This document shows, one piece after another, positions 34,853 through 43,322 of a stretch of DNA of 64,000 nt. The position numbers were made by a program, and so were the translations under genes. Source of the stretch: Planctomycetota bacterium (GTDB taxonomy: Bacteria; Planctomycetota; Phycisphaerae; Phycisphaerales; UBA1924). Each line of letters begins with the position of its first letter. Within the stretch, counting starts at the first letter, position 1. Under the pieces are notes generated by a model. It was given only the letters and a program-made list of their open reading frames with translations. It was not told the origin of the DNA and searched no databases. The DNA lies in assembly GCA_018242605.1 (NCBI GenBank), contig JAFEBP010000007.1, forward strand, positions 225,059 to 289,058, given 5' to 3'.

Positions 34853-35986
34853 TTGCTGCGCACCCCTCTTCACTCGTTCCATCTCGAATACGGCGCCCAC
34901 ATGGTTGAGTTCGCAGGCTGGGAAATGCCCATGTACTACAAGGGCGGGGGCGTGCAGGCCGAGCACAAGCAGGTCCGCGAGAGCGGCGGCATCTTCGACG
35001 TCTCCCACATGGGCCGCGTCCGGTTCTCCGGCCGCCACGCCCGCCGCCTGCTCGAGCGCGTCTGCACCCGCCGCATCAGCGACATGGAGATCGGCCAGTG
35101 CCGCTACTCCCTGGTCTGCAACGAGGCCGGCGGCGTGCGCGACGACGTCATCGTCTACCGCGTCGACGACGACGCGTTCCTCGTCGTCGTGAACGCCAGC
35201 AACCGCGAGAAGCTCGTGGCCCACTTCGAGGCCGTGCGTGCGTCCGCCGACTACACCGTCAAGATCGACGACCAGACCACCTCCAGCGCGATGGTCGCCC
35301 TGCAGGGCCCCCGCGTCATCGAGCGCATCGGCCAGTTCAGCCGTGAGATTCCATCGCTCAAGAAGTATCGCTTCGCCGTCAAGAACCTGTTGGTCGCCAA
35401 GCTCATCGTCAGCCGCACCGGCTACACCGGCGAGGACGGGGTCGAAGTCATCCTCCCCTCCATCGCGGTCGGGATGGCCCTCAAGTACCTCTTCCAGGGC
35501 GTTGACATCAAGGCCGAGCAGGCCGTGCTCAAGCCCGCGGGCCTGGGCTGCCGCGACACCCTGCGCACCGAAGCCTCGATGCCCCTCTACGGCCACGAGC
35601 TGGGCGAAGAAATCAACGCCCTCTGGTGCGGCGTTGATTTCGCCATCTCCCTCGACAAGGACCAGATGGACAAGGGCGAGAAGTTCATCGGCCAGGACGC
35701 ACTCAAGAAGACCGTCGCCGAGGGCGGCCCCAAGCGCAAGCTCGCAGGCTTCTTCATCGAAGGCCAGCGCTCCGCCCGCCCGGGCATGATCATCCGCAGG
35801 GACGGCAAGGAAGTCGGCCTCGTCACCAGCGCATGCCCCAGCCCCACGCTGGGCCGCGGCATCGCGATGGGCTTCCTCGACACTCCGCTGCACGGTACCG
35901 GCACGTTCGAGATCGATACCGGCAAGGGCTCGACGCTCCCCGCGACCCAGACCGCCATGCCGTTCTACAAGGTCGCGAAGAAGTAA
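34853..35986 (+). CDS. gcvT: aminomethyltransferase (glycine cleavage system T protein)
   Basis: The product has 377 residues. It transfers the methylene group from lipoyl-H protein to tetrahydrofolate in glycine cleavage. The N-terminus is RTPLHSFHLEYGAHMVEFAG, followed by GGIFDVSHMGR and the folate-binding region RTGYTGEDGVEV with the conserved Asp. It also has GLGCRDTLRTEASMPLYGHE and the C-terminal ACPSPTLGRGIAMGFL. The start is a TTG at 34853 with AGGAG 10 nt upstream; the sequence offers no better ATG. No gcvH or gcvP is present in the window. Confidence 0.95.
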   Translation: MLRTPLHSFHLEYGAHMVEFAGWEMPMYYKGGGVQAEHKQVRESGGIFDVSHMGRVRFSGRHARRLLERVCTRRISDMEIGQCRYSLVCNEAGGVRDDVIVYRVDDDAFLVVVNASNREKLVAHFEAVRASADYTVKIDDQTTSSAMVALQGPRVIERIGQFSREIPSLKKYRFAVKNLLVAKLIVSRTGYTGEDGVEVILPSIAVGMALKYLFQGVDIKAEQAVLKPAGLGCRDTLRTEASMPLYGHELGEEINALWCGVDFAISLDKDQMDKGEKFIGQDALKKTVAEGGPKRKLAGFFIEGQRSARPGMIIRRDGKEVGLVTSACPSPTLGRGIAMGFLDTPLHGTGTFEIDTGKGSTLPATQTAMPFYKVAKK

Positions 35987-35990
35987 CGAC

Positions 35991-36371
35991 TCACCGCAGC
36001 CACTCGGCGGGCGCCGGGCCCGACGTGGCGCGGATCACCGAGCGGATCCCTCCACGTCCTTTCCAGTCCGTCTTGACGACCAGCCACGCCGGCTTCATCG
36101 CCGCCGCGAGGTCGTCGCGGATTGCGTTCGTCACCGCCTCGTAGTAAATGCCCTCGTTGCGGAACGATTGCAGGTACAACTTGAGGCTCTTGAGCTCCAC
36201 GCACACGCCCCCCGCCTTCGCGCCCCGAGGCTCAAACCGCAGCGTCACCGTGCCGAAATCCGGATGACCGGTCACGGGGCAGACGGACGTGAACTCCTCG
36301 GCCACGTGCTCGATGACGAACGGCGTGTCCGAGGGCGTCGGGAAGACTTCGAGGAGTTTTGCGTCGGGCAT
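35991..36371 (-). CDS. queF: NADPH-dependent 7-cyano-7-deazaguanine reductase
   Basis: The product has 126 residues, the short unimodular form. It reduces preQ0 to preQ1 in queuosine synthesis. The catalytic Cys lies in EFTSVCPVTGHPDFGTV, and the QueF motif follows in ELKSLKLYLQSFRNEGIYYE, where the NADPH site sits. The start at 36371 (MPDAKLLEV) follows the TPR gene stop by 17 nt; an in-frame extension upstream to 36527 reads through the TPR gene and is rejected. The stop is 4 bp from the gcvT stop (convergent). Confidence 0.96.
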   Translation of the reverse strand: MPDAKLLEVFPTPSDTPFVIEHVAEEFTSVCPVTGHPDFGTVTLRFEPRGAKAGGVCVELKSLKLYLQSFRNEGIYYEAVTNAIRDDLAAAMKPAWLVVKTDWKGRGGIRSVIRATSGPAPAEWLR

Positions 36372-36388
36372 GGGAGCGATTATTGCGA

Positions 36389-37477
36389 TCAGCGGTAGCG
36401 GCCGAGCAGTTCTAGAATCCGCGGCTGCTGCGGCTCGATCTGCAGGCTGCGACGCAGCGCCCGGATCGCCTCGGTCTTCGCCGCCTCGTCGGTCTGCTTG
36501 CTCCACTCCCACTGGTTGAGCAGGCACGCACCGATGCCGTTGAGCGCGGGATAGTGGTTCGGATCGATCTCCACCGCCTTGCGGAACGCGGCGAGCGAAT
36601 CCGGGTACTGCCGCAACCTGAACAAGCCAAATCCCAGGCGTTCGTACGCCACCGCCGTGGGCTCGGTCTTCACAAGCTGCGTCAGCGTGTTGACCATCTC
36701 CTCGTAGCGCCCCGTCTTGCCCAGGCTCTCGGCCAGGTTGAGCAGCAGCGGCGCGGAGAGTTCGGCCAGTTCCGCCGCCTGCTGATACTCGACCACCGCC
36801 TCTTCGTGCCGGCCCAGCGAGGCCAGGATCGCCCCGAGATTGGTCCTCGCCGGCGCACTCTTGCCGTTGAGTTGCACGGCCTTCTGGCCGTACGGCAGCG
36901 CCTCGGCGGGCTCGCCCAACTGCAGGTACGCCGTCGCAAGATTCAGATTCGAGTTGAAGTCATCGGGCTTGATCTGGATCGCCCGCAGGTACGCCCGCAC
37001 GCTCTCGTTCACTCGGTTGAGCAGTTGCAGCATCAACCCGTGCAGGTACTGAGCGTTGAAGTTCCCCGGCTCCAGTTCCGCCGCCTTGCCGTACCGCTTT
37101 TCCGCCTGGTCGTACGAGCCGCGCTGACGATAAATATCGCCCGCGCCCATGTACGCCGTCGTGAGCTTGGGGTTGACCTCGATCGCCTTCTCAAACTCCG
37201 CCAACGCCAGCTCGTATTGCCCCTGCGAGGCCAGGCTCGAACCGCGCTGCACCAGACCCTGCCCGTCGGTCTTGGAGGCCTCGCTCTTGCGATCCACCGA
37301 CACCGCCGGGGCCTTGCCGACGCTGTCCGGAGACATGGTCGCCCCCGAAGTCGTCGAGGAGGTCGACTTGGTCTTGGGCTTGTTGTTGTATTTATCCAGC
37401 GACTGGCACCCGCCGAAACACACGGCGACGATCGCGGCCGTGGACAATGCGATTAGTTTCATCGGGTTCTTTGACAT
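36389..37477 (-). CDS. TPR-repeat lipoprotein
   Basis: The product has 362 residues. The start at 37477 (MSKNPMKLIALSTAAIVAV) begins a lipoprotein signal ending with Cys24 in VCFGGC; the -3 position is Phe, a little unusual for a lipobox. The rest, after a Lys/Ser/Thr-rich linker, is about eight tetratricopeptide repeats (for example SLASQGQYELALAEFEKAIE and GDIYRQRGSYDQAEKRYGK), a protein-interaction scaffold. It would sit at the outer or cytoplasmic membrane face as an assembly platform. It is transcribed just upstream of queF, with only 17 nt between; no functional tie is evident. Confidence 0.86.
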   Translation of the reverse strand: MSKNPMKLIALSTAAIVAVCFGGCQSLDKYNNKPKTKSTSSTTSGATMSPDSVGKAPAVSVDRKSEASKTDGQGLVQRGSSLASQGQYELALAEFEKAIEVNPKLTTAYMGAGDIYRQRGSYDQAEKRYGKAAELEPGNFNAQYLHGLMLQLLNRVNESVRAYLRAIQIKPDDFNSNLNLATAYLQLGEPAEALPYGQKAVQLNGKSAPARTNLGAILASLGRHEEAVVEYQQAAELAELSAPLLLNLAESLGKTGRYEEMVNTLTQLVKTEPTAVAYERLGFGLFRLRQYPDSLAAFRKAVEIDPNHYPALNGIGACLLNQWEWSKQTDEAAKTEAIRALRRSLQIEPQQPRILELLGRYR

Positions 37478-37662
37478 GGGGTCGATTATTGGTTGATTCA
37501 ACGAAGTCCGCTTCGATTCCCGCCGCTCCTGCACAACCGCGCGGGTGCCAACAGTACGCTCGCCGCCCGATCCCCCGGCCAGCTATGAACAGCCGGCCAT
37601 CCCCGAGGATCATCGGCAAGACCCGCCCGAACAGGCAAGCCCTCACGACCTTTGCCGGGCAC

Positions 37663-38643
37663 TCACTTCGGCTGTGACTTGCGTCCGACCTTCACCCGAA
37701 CCGGTGCCGCATCCTTCGAGCCCTCTTCGATAAGCCCGACCAGGCGACCAAGATTCACGCTGTCCCATGGCTCCCCGCCGTCCGTCTCTCCCTTGGGCGT
37801 TTCGAGTATCTTGGGTACGTCCCGAACGCGGCGATGGTTCACCACCGCCGCAAACCCGCTCCCGGCCAGCGCCTTCGCCGAGAACTTCCCCTCACCGTCG
37901 TGCTTCTTTGCGCCTCCGCCCACCCAACCCTGCCCGATGTGCTCGTGCCGGTCCAGGTGGCTGCCCACCGGCCCTTTGCTGTCGTTCAGGTGCATCGCCC
38001 GCAGGTTCTCCATGCCGCAGACGCGATCGAACTCGTCGAGCGCCTTGGCGGCCGATTCCCGCGTGGACATGTCATACCCCGCCGCGTGCATGTGGCACGT
38101 GTCCAGGCAGAACCCCACGCGCTCCCCGGGGGCCCCCGCCGCGATGATCGCGGCCCGCAGATCACGCAGATGCTCGAACGGCCCGCCGATGTGGCTGCCC
38201 GCGCCCGCCGTGCCCTCCAGGCACACCACCGTTCGCCCGCCCTTGCACCGCTTGAACACCTCTTTGTACGCCAAAGCAATCCGATCGATCCCCTCCCGCA
38301 GCGTCCACCCGACGAACGAACCGGGGTGGTGGACGAGCAGCGCGATCCCCAACGTCTCGCACCGCTCCACTTCGTCGGTCATCAGGTCAACGCTCTTGGC
38401 CCACAGATCGTCCTTGCAACTGGCGATGTTGATGAGGTACGACGCGTGACTGACGATGCGATCCTGCCAGCCCAGCTGCGCCACCTTCACCCGCCACTCA
38501 TCCACCATCGCCGCGTCCAGCGGTTTGGCCTTCCACTGCTGCTGGTTCTTCGTGAACACCTGCACGGTGTCGAAGCCCAGCTTCTCCGCCTCGTGCAGCG
38601 CGTTGACCATCGAACCGGCGATCGAGAGGTGTGATCCGAACAT
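37663..38643 (-). CDS. nfo: endonuclease IV (AP endonuclease)
   Basis: The product has 326 residues and a TIM barrel with three zinc ions, which cleaves DNA at abasic sites in base-excision repair. It begins MFGSHLSIAGSMVNAL, with VQVFTKNQQQW near residue 30. Metal ligands and signatures are SHASYLINIA, HHPGSFVG, VCLEGTAGAGSHIGG, GFCLDTCHMHAAGYD and HLNDSKGPVGSHLDRHEHIGQG. It has a family-typical length. The start was set at 38643 rather than 38718 because upstream residues are not conserved. Confidence 0.96.
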   Translation of the reverse strand: MFGSHLSIAGSMVNALHEAEKLGFDTVQVFTKNQQQWKAKPLDAAMVDEWRVKVAQLGWQDRIVSHASYLINIASCKDDLWAKSVDLMTDEVERCETLGIALLVHHPGSFVGWTLREGIDRIALAYKEVFKRCKGGRTVVCLEGTAGAGSHIGGPFEHLRDLRAAIIAAGAPGERVGFCLDTCHMHAAGYDMSTRESAAKALDEFDRVCGMENLRAMHLNDSKGPVGSHLDRHEHIGQGWVGGGAKKHDGEGKFSAKALAGSGFAAVVNHRRVRDVPKILETPKGETDGGEPWDSVNLGRLVGLIEEGSKDAAPVRVKVGRKSQPK

Positions 38644-38663
38644 GGTGCGAGGGTAGCGGGTCC

Positions 38664-38704
38664 AAAAAGAGACAAGCCGCACCGGGGTGGAAGTGCGGCC
38701 TGTC
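38664..38704 (-). terminator. rho-independent terminator of the sigma / anti-sigma / PDZ transcript
   Basis: On the minus strand, an 11-bp stem with one A-C mismatch (GACA-x-GCCGCAC pairing GTGCGGC-x-TGTC) and a 10-nt loop precede TCTTTTT. It lies about 82 nt after the PDZ gene stop and just ahead of nfo. The stem arms are 38671-38682 and 38693-38704. Confidence 0.83.
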
Positions 38705-38786
38705 CCAAACGGAAGCAATCCGATGTATGTGAGGAATCAACCTCGAACGACCGAACGGCGGCGAATCATCTACCGGCGTCCTCGCT

Positions 38787-40007
38787 TCACGGTTGCTTCT
38801 TGTCGATTTTCTTTTCCATGTCGTCCAGACGCTTGTTCAACCGGTCGAGGCTCTCGGAAAGGCGATCGAGCTTCTCGGTCATCTCGCCGCCGGCCTGCAT
38901 GCGATTCCCCGGCACGACCCACACGTGATCGGGGCCGCCCTGGCCGCCCCCGCCGATGATCGTGCGACCGCCCTGGCCCTCGTCACGCCACTGCTGAACC
39001 TTGAGGCGCAGCTCGCCGCTGGACTTCTCGATCTCCGCCAGCGCCTTGGCCAGCGACTCCTGCAGCTTGGCCTTCCATTCCGCGCCGCCGGCGTCCGCAC
39101 GCTGCACCTGCTCCATCGCACGCTCGATCGCGCGGCGGGCTTCGGCGGTCCAGTCCTGCTCCGGGGCCATCAACCCCTGCAGTCCGGGCAGGCCCGGCAC
39201 CCGAGCCGCCCGCGGCGTCCGGGCCTGAGGCGCCACCGCCTCGCGGGCCTTCTGCATGGCGTCCTTGTCGTACGCGGCCAGGTCCAGCGTCAGCGTCTTT
39301 TCACCGCCGCCGCGCTTGATCACCACGTCGACCTTGTCGCCGCCCTTCTTCTTCAACAGGATCTCGCGCAGATCTTTGGGCTCATCGACCTGGTGCCCGT
39401 CGATCTTCAGGATCACGTCGCCCTTCTGCAACCCGGCCTTCGCGGCCGGGAGATCAGGGAAAATCTCCTCGACCACGATCCCGTCATCTTCCTCGTTGTC
39501 ATTCATCAGGAGGCCGAGCATCACCGGCGGGGGCTCGGGCTCGGTCATCATCGCGTCCGGAGCATCCGGCGGCTCCGGCGGCGCGGGAGCGATCGGAGCG
39601 CGGGGCATCGCGAATCCCTTCACCACGCCGTGACCCTGGACACCGACGTTGAACGTGTGGACGACCTCGCCGTTCTTGCCGAGCAGTTCGATCTTGTCGC
39701 CCGCGCGGCGGATGCGATCCTGCGGGACCTTCTTGCCGTTGATCTCCGCCGACACATCGTCACCGCTCATCTTGAGCGTGTAGGTGTCATCGCCCTCGGT
39801 CTCGCTGACCATCATCGTCATGTTCGACGAGAGCGTCTGCTCATCCGACGCTTTCGCCTTCTTCCCGCTCTTGCGGATGGGCTGGTTGAAGCTGCCCTTG
39901 AGGTTGTCCTCGCCCTGATCCTGCGCGTTCGCCGTGCCGCAGGCCAGCACCAGCGCCGTGCAGGCGCCGATCATCGCGGTCAGTGTCTTCTTCGTGTTCG
40001 TGTTCAT
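38787..40007 (-). CDS. secreted PDZ-domain protein
   Basis: The product has 406 residues. A signal peptide (MNTNTKKTLTAMIGACTALVLACGTANAQ) precedes a beta-rich N-domain with SGDDVSAEINGKKVPQDRI. A Pro-rich linker leads to one PDZ domain (about 170-265), whose carboxylate-binding loop is LGLLMND and whose ligand pocket region is GLQKGDVILKIDGHQVDEPK. A long helical, coiled-coil-prone C-terminal part ends in LDRLSESLDRLNKRLDDMEKKI. No protease domain is present, so it is probably an adaptor in the periplasm. It follows the anti-sigma-like gene by 120 bp and ends before a strong terminator. Confidence 0.87.
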   Translation of the reverse strand: MNTNTKKTLTAMIGACTALVLACGTANAQDQGEDNLKGSFNQPIRKSGKKAKASDEQTLSSNMTMMVSETEGDDTYTLKMSGDDVSAEINGKKVPQDRIRRAGDKIELLGKNGEVVHTFNVGVQGHGVVKGFAMPRAPIAPAPPEPPDAPDAMMTEPEPPPVMLGLLMNDNEEDDGIVVEEIFPDLPAAKAGLQKGDVILKIDGHQVDEPKDLREILLKKKGGDKVDVVIKRGGGEKTLTLDLAAYDKDAMQKAREAVAPQARTPRAARVPGLPGLQGLMAPEQDWTAEARRAIERAMEQVQRADAGGAEWKAKLQESLAKALAEIEKSSGELRLKVQQWRDEGQGGRTIIGGGGQGGPDHVWVVPGNRMQAGGEMTEKLDRLSESLDRLNKRLDDMEKKIDKKQP

Positions 40008-40127
40008 GCGTGTGTTCCCAGAGAAGCGATCGGTTTGAGTGTCCTTCGGAATTCCACCCGCCGCGTTTCGATGTGCTTGCTTCCGCACCCGCAGGGATGC
40101 ACCCCGCGGCAATCTTCCGTCACGATT

Positions 40128-40799
40128 TCACACGGCGGGCTTGCGGAACTTCCTGGGCGTCTGCTCGGGCACCAGTTGCACCGGCGCCTGCTGGCCCGTC
40201 TCGTCGGTGGTGAAGCGATACAGGTTGTCCACTCGCTGCTTTTCCACCACGCCGCGCAGATAGAAAATGTCGTACCCGTGCCCGTCGGCCGCCGGCACCA
40301 CATCGATGACTTTGCGATCGGGCGTTTCGCCCACCACCGTGCCCGCCTTCTTGCCCGTGTCTAAGTAACGGTTGAACAGGTCCGCCGCGCTCTCGATCTG
40401 CGATGTCAGCCCAGCGCGGACGCCCTCGCTCCCGCCCAGCATCGGGACCGTGCCACGGCCCACGAACGCGAGCGCCATCGCCGCCGCGGCCGCCCAGCCC
40501 GCCCATGTGCCAACGCTCCGCGCCCGCGCCGCCACCGACACAGTCTTGGGGAACGCGAACGTCGGCGGGATCTCCGCCGCCGCCGGTGTCGCCACCCGCG
40601 GAAGCCGCACGGCCTCGGCCTTCGCCGTCTCGCGACGCACCGCCGCCGTCAGCACCGCGTGGTCCCGCTGCGCCAACGCCAGTTCCTTCCACACCCCGGC
40701 ATCCGCAGAGGCTCTCGCCTCCAGCGCGGACCAATCGGACGAGCCCGCTCGCCCGTCGATCACCCTTGAAACCAGAATGTCCAGATCAGTGTCGGCCAT
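40128..40799 (-). CDS. putative anti-sigma factor (membrane-anchored)
   Basis: The product has 223 residues. A small helical N-terminal domain (MADTDLDILVSRVIDGRAG) resembles the zinc-finger-free anti-sigma domains of planctomycetes. A Pro/Ala linker and a single transmembrane helix (GWAAAAAMALAFVG, about 119-132) follow, and then a periplasmic domain. It lies directly behind an ECF-type sigma factor, the usual position for its antagonist. No catalytic or Cys-His zinc site is visible, so the assignment rests on context and topology. It has a good ribosome site (GGAAGGG) before the ATG at 40799. Confidence 0.72.
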   Translation of the reverse strand: MADTDLDILVSRVIDGRAGSSDWSALEARASADAGVWKELALAQRDHAVLTAAVRRETAKAEAVRLPRVATPAAAEIPPTFAFPKTVSVAARARSVGTWAGWAAAAAMALAFVGRGTVPMLGGSEGVRAGLTSQIESAADLFNRYLDTGKKAGTVVGETPDRKVIDVVPAADGHGYDIFYLRGVVEKQRVDNLYRFTTDETGQQAPVQLVPEQTPRKFRKPAV

Positions 40800-40892
40800 G
40801 TTGAACCCTTCCAAACTCCACCATTCAGAATGGATGCGCCGCGGCGTCTCCTCCGTCCGCACGAACGCCCCGTATTTTGCAGAATCCCCAAA

Positions 40893-41600
40893 CTAGACCC
40901 TACCGGCACTCCCCAGTCCTAACCGCCGGTCTTCCTCCTCACGCTCCCGTGCCGCCGCAAGCTCGCGCAACTGCCTGCGGCCGCGTGCGATCCGCGTCTC
41001 GATCGTCGTTTCCGGAAGGTCCAGAATCTCCCCGATCTCCCGATAACTCAGGTCGTGAATCGCCTTGAGAAGCAACGGCTCGCGATACCCGTCGGGCAAC
41101 TGCTCCGCCAGTTGCATCAGCAGCCTGCCCTGCTCGTATTCGGCCAGCGATTCAGGCGCCGCCTCGTGATCCCGGCCGCGTCCCTCGAACGCGTCCTCGG
41201 TCCCTTCAGCGCCGCCCATCCGCTCGTCGCTCTCGCGCCGTTTCCCCGACCGTGCCGCGGCGTGCGCTACGTTGATCGCCACCGTCCGCAGCCAGGGCCG
41301 CACCGCCTTGGGGTCGCGAACCTCCCCCACCTTCCGGACCATCGACATCGCGACTTCCTGCAGCAAGTCCTCGACATCCGCCCATCGCGGTTTGTGCGCC
41401 AGCAGAATCGCCGCCACCCAGCGGCGGTTCGAGTTCCAGAGCTCGTTCAGCGCATGCGCATCACCGCAGACCGCCGCCTCCGCGATGCGATCCGCGCGGG
41501 CGCGCGCGGCATCCGCCGCCGCCAACTCCGCGGCCGCGGCGTCCGAAAGGCCGCCGCGCTGATCCGGCCCTGCGAGATCTTCCACACCCTGATGCTGCAA
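40893..41600 (-). CDS. ECF-type RNA polymerase sigma factor
   Basis: The product has 235 residues. Region 2 contains LLQEVAMSMVRKV and DPKAVRPWLRTVAINVA; region 4 (about 165-215) contains LPDGYREPLLLKAIHDLSY and IGEILDLPETTIETRIARG, the helix-turn-helix that reads -35 elements. An extended acidic N-terminal stretch of about 40 residues is unusual. By context it should be controlled by the adjacent anti-sigma-like protein. The 93-nt gap to the next gene and the absence of another promoter suggest one transcript with it and the PDZ protein. Confidence 0.93.
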   Translation of the reverse strand: MQHQGVEDLAGPDQRGGLSDAAAAELAAADAARARADRIAEAAVCGDAHALNELWNSNRRWVAAILLAHKPRWADVEDLLQEVAMSMVRKVGEVRDPKAVRPWLRTVAINVAHAAARSGKRRESDERMGGAEGTEDAFEGRGRDHEAAPESLAEYEQGRLLMQLAEQLPDGYREPLLLKAIHDLSYREIGEILDLPETTIETRIARGRRQLRELAAAREREEEDRRLGLGSAGRV

Positions 41601-41777
41601 CTGCTGCTCCGTTCACCACCCAAGATGCGCCCGGGTTGTTGTTCCGCCGCAAAACAGGATACGAACGATTCCGTCCCGTTTCCCCAATCACACCCATGAG
41701 CAAGCGCCCGCAACTCCGCATTATTGGGGCGTACCCTCACGGCCTTTCACCGACATTCGCACCCCGCTCTCCAGCCG

Positions 41778-42776
41778 ATGCCCGACAGCCCACGCCCATC
41801 CTCCTCTGAAGCAGTCATGCCGCTGGGCGATCACCTGGAGGAACTCCGCAAACGCCTGATCCATGCCCTGTTCGGGCTGGCCCCGATTTTCGTGCTCTCG
41901 CTAGTCTTCGGTCAGCATCTGCTCGGGTTTCTGATCTCCCCGCTCCAGCACGCCTTGCTCGCCGCGGGCCACGACCCGGCCCCCCTCGCCACCGAACCGC
42001 TCGAAGTCTTCGGCGCGTACATCAAGGTCAGCCTGATCGGCGCTGTCGTCGTCGGTAGTCCGTGGGTTCTCTTCCAGATCTGGCGCTTTGTCGCACCGGG
42101 GCTGTACGACCGCGAGAAGCGTTTCGTCTATTTCCTGCTGCCCCTCTCAGCGATCCTCACCACCTCGGGCTTGTTGTTCCTCTTCCGCGTGGTGATGCCG
42201 CTCATCCTGGCCTTCTTCCTCCAGTTCGGTGTGCAGATCGGCGTGCTCGCCCCGACCTACGCGGACCTGCCGCCAAACACCACGCTCCCCAAGATCGTAA
42301 TTCTGGACGGCGACCCCAAGTCCCCCGCGCCCGGTGAAACCTGGTTCAACAAGCGCCTCAACGAAGAACGCCTGTGCATCTCGGTCTCCGCCTCGGGCGT
42401 TCCCGAGATCCTTGCCCGGCCCATGAACAAGGCCGCGGGCATCCGCCAGGACTTCCGCGTCGCCTCGTACATCTCGCTGCTGCTCTCCCTCTCCATCGCC
42501 TTCGCGGTGGCCTTCCAGACCCCCATCGTGGTGCTGCTCCTGGGCTGGGCGGGCTTCATCGACGTCGCGTTCCACTCCAAGTTCCGCCGCCACGCCCTCT
42601 TCGGCTGCGCCATCGCCGCGGCCCTCATGACACCCGGCGACGTCGCCTCGATGCTCCTGCTCTGGATCCCGCTCTACGCCCTGTACGAACTGGGCGGGCT
42701 GCTCCTGCGCATGTTCCCCGCGTCGCGCGTCGCCGCGGGCTTCAAGGGCAAAGAGCCCGACGCCGCCGCGGATTGA
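41778..42776 (+). CDS. tatC: Sec-independent protein translocase TatC, with large P2-loop insertion
   Basis: The product has 332 residues. The N-terminal LGDHLEELRKRL motif is the twin-arginine signal binding site, and the transmembrane helices show the family pattern (GVQIGVLAPT; ALFGCAIAAALMTPGDV; LLWIPLYALYELGGLL). Between TM3 and TM4 it has about 70 extra residues (PPNTTLPKIVILDGDPKS... to ...IRQDFRVASY) compared with the short E. coli loop. The start at 41778 (MPDSPRPSSSEAV) is the first good ATG; an inner ATG at 41817 is possible. It is convergent with aroK. TatA/B are not in the window. Confidence 0.94.
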   Translation: MPDSPRPSSSEAVMPLGDHLEELRKRLIHALFGLAPIFVLSLVFGQHLLGFLISPLQHALLAAGHDPAPLATEPLEVFGAYIKVSLIGAVVVGSPWVLFQIWRFVAPGLYDREKRFVYFLLPLSAILTTSGLLFLFRVVMPLILAFFLQFGVQIGVLAPTYADLPPNTTLPKIVILDGDPKSPAPGETWFNKRLNEERLCISVSASGVPEILARPMNKAAGIRQDFRVASYISLLLSLSIAFAVAFQTPIVVLLLGWAGFIDVAFHSKFRRHALFGCAIAAALMTPGDVASMLLLWIPLYALYELGGLLLRMFPASRVAAGFKGKEPDAAAD

Positions 42777-42777
42777 A

Positions 42778-43305
42778 TCATCCCCTCATCGCCGCGACGC
42801 ACGCGTCGGCCACTTGCCGCACGCTCAACCCCGCCACCTCGATCACCACATCCGCCAGCGACCGGTACAGCCCGTCGCGCCTCGCGAGCATCTCTTCCAT
42901 TTCCGCCAGCGTCCCCGCCGGAGTCAGCCCCGGCCGCTGCGCAACATCCGTCCCCGCCAGCCGCTCGCGCAGGGCGTCCGCATCCGCACGCAGGTACACG
43001 ATCCTTCCGGATCCCTCCGACCTCGCCGCCACGAGCAACTCCGCCGCGCCCGGTGCGGTGGGCGTGCCCCCGCCCAGCGCCAAGACCGCATCCTTCCGAG
43101 CCAGCACGCTCCGCAGCGCCCGCGTCTCCGCGGCCCGGAACCCCGGCTCTCCGAACCTGTCCCACGCTTCGCGCACCGTGACGCACCCAAGCAGCCCCGG
43201 TGTCACGTGATCAAGGTCAACGAAATCGCGCGACATCGCCGCCGCGGCGCCGCGGCCCGCCGTCGTCTTCCCGCTGCCCCGCAAGCCGATCAGGATCAGG
43301 TTCAT
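42778..43305 (-). CDS. aroK: shikimate kinase
   Basis: The product has 175 residues. It phosphorylates shikimate at the 3-position with ATP. The P-loop is LIGLRGSGKTTAGR, the shikimate-binding Asp lies in FVDLDH, and the conserved ALGGGTPTAPG motif contains the GGG. The LID Arg may be in LAGTDVAQRPGL. The start at 43305 (MNLILIGLRGSG) gives the usual N-terminus. It lies 17 nt behind the acyl-CoA synthetase gene, so both may share a transcript; its stop is 1 bp from the tatC stop in antisense. Confidence 0.93.
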   Translation of the reverse strand: MNLILIGLRGSGKTTAGRGAAAAMSRDFVDLDHVTPGLLGCVTVREAWDRFGEPGFRAAETRALRSVLARKDAVLALGGGTPTAPGAAELLVAARSEGSGRIVYLRADADALRERLAGTDVAQRPGLTPAGTLAEMEEMLARRDGLYRSLADVVIEVAGLSVRQVADACVAAMRG

Positions 43306-43322
43306 CGTTCGTCCGCCGCGCG

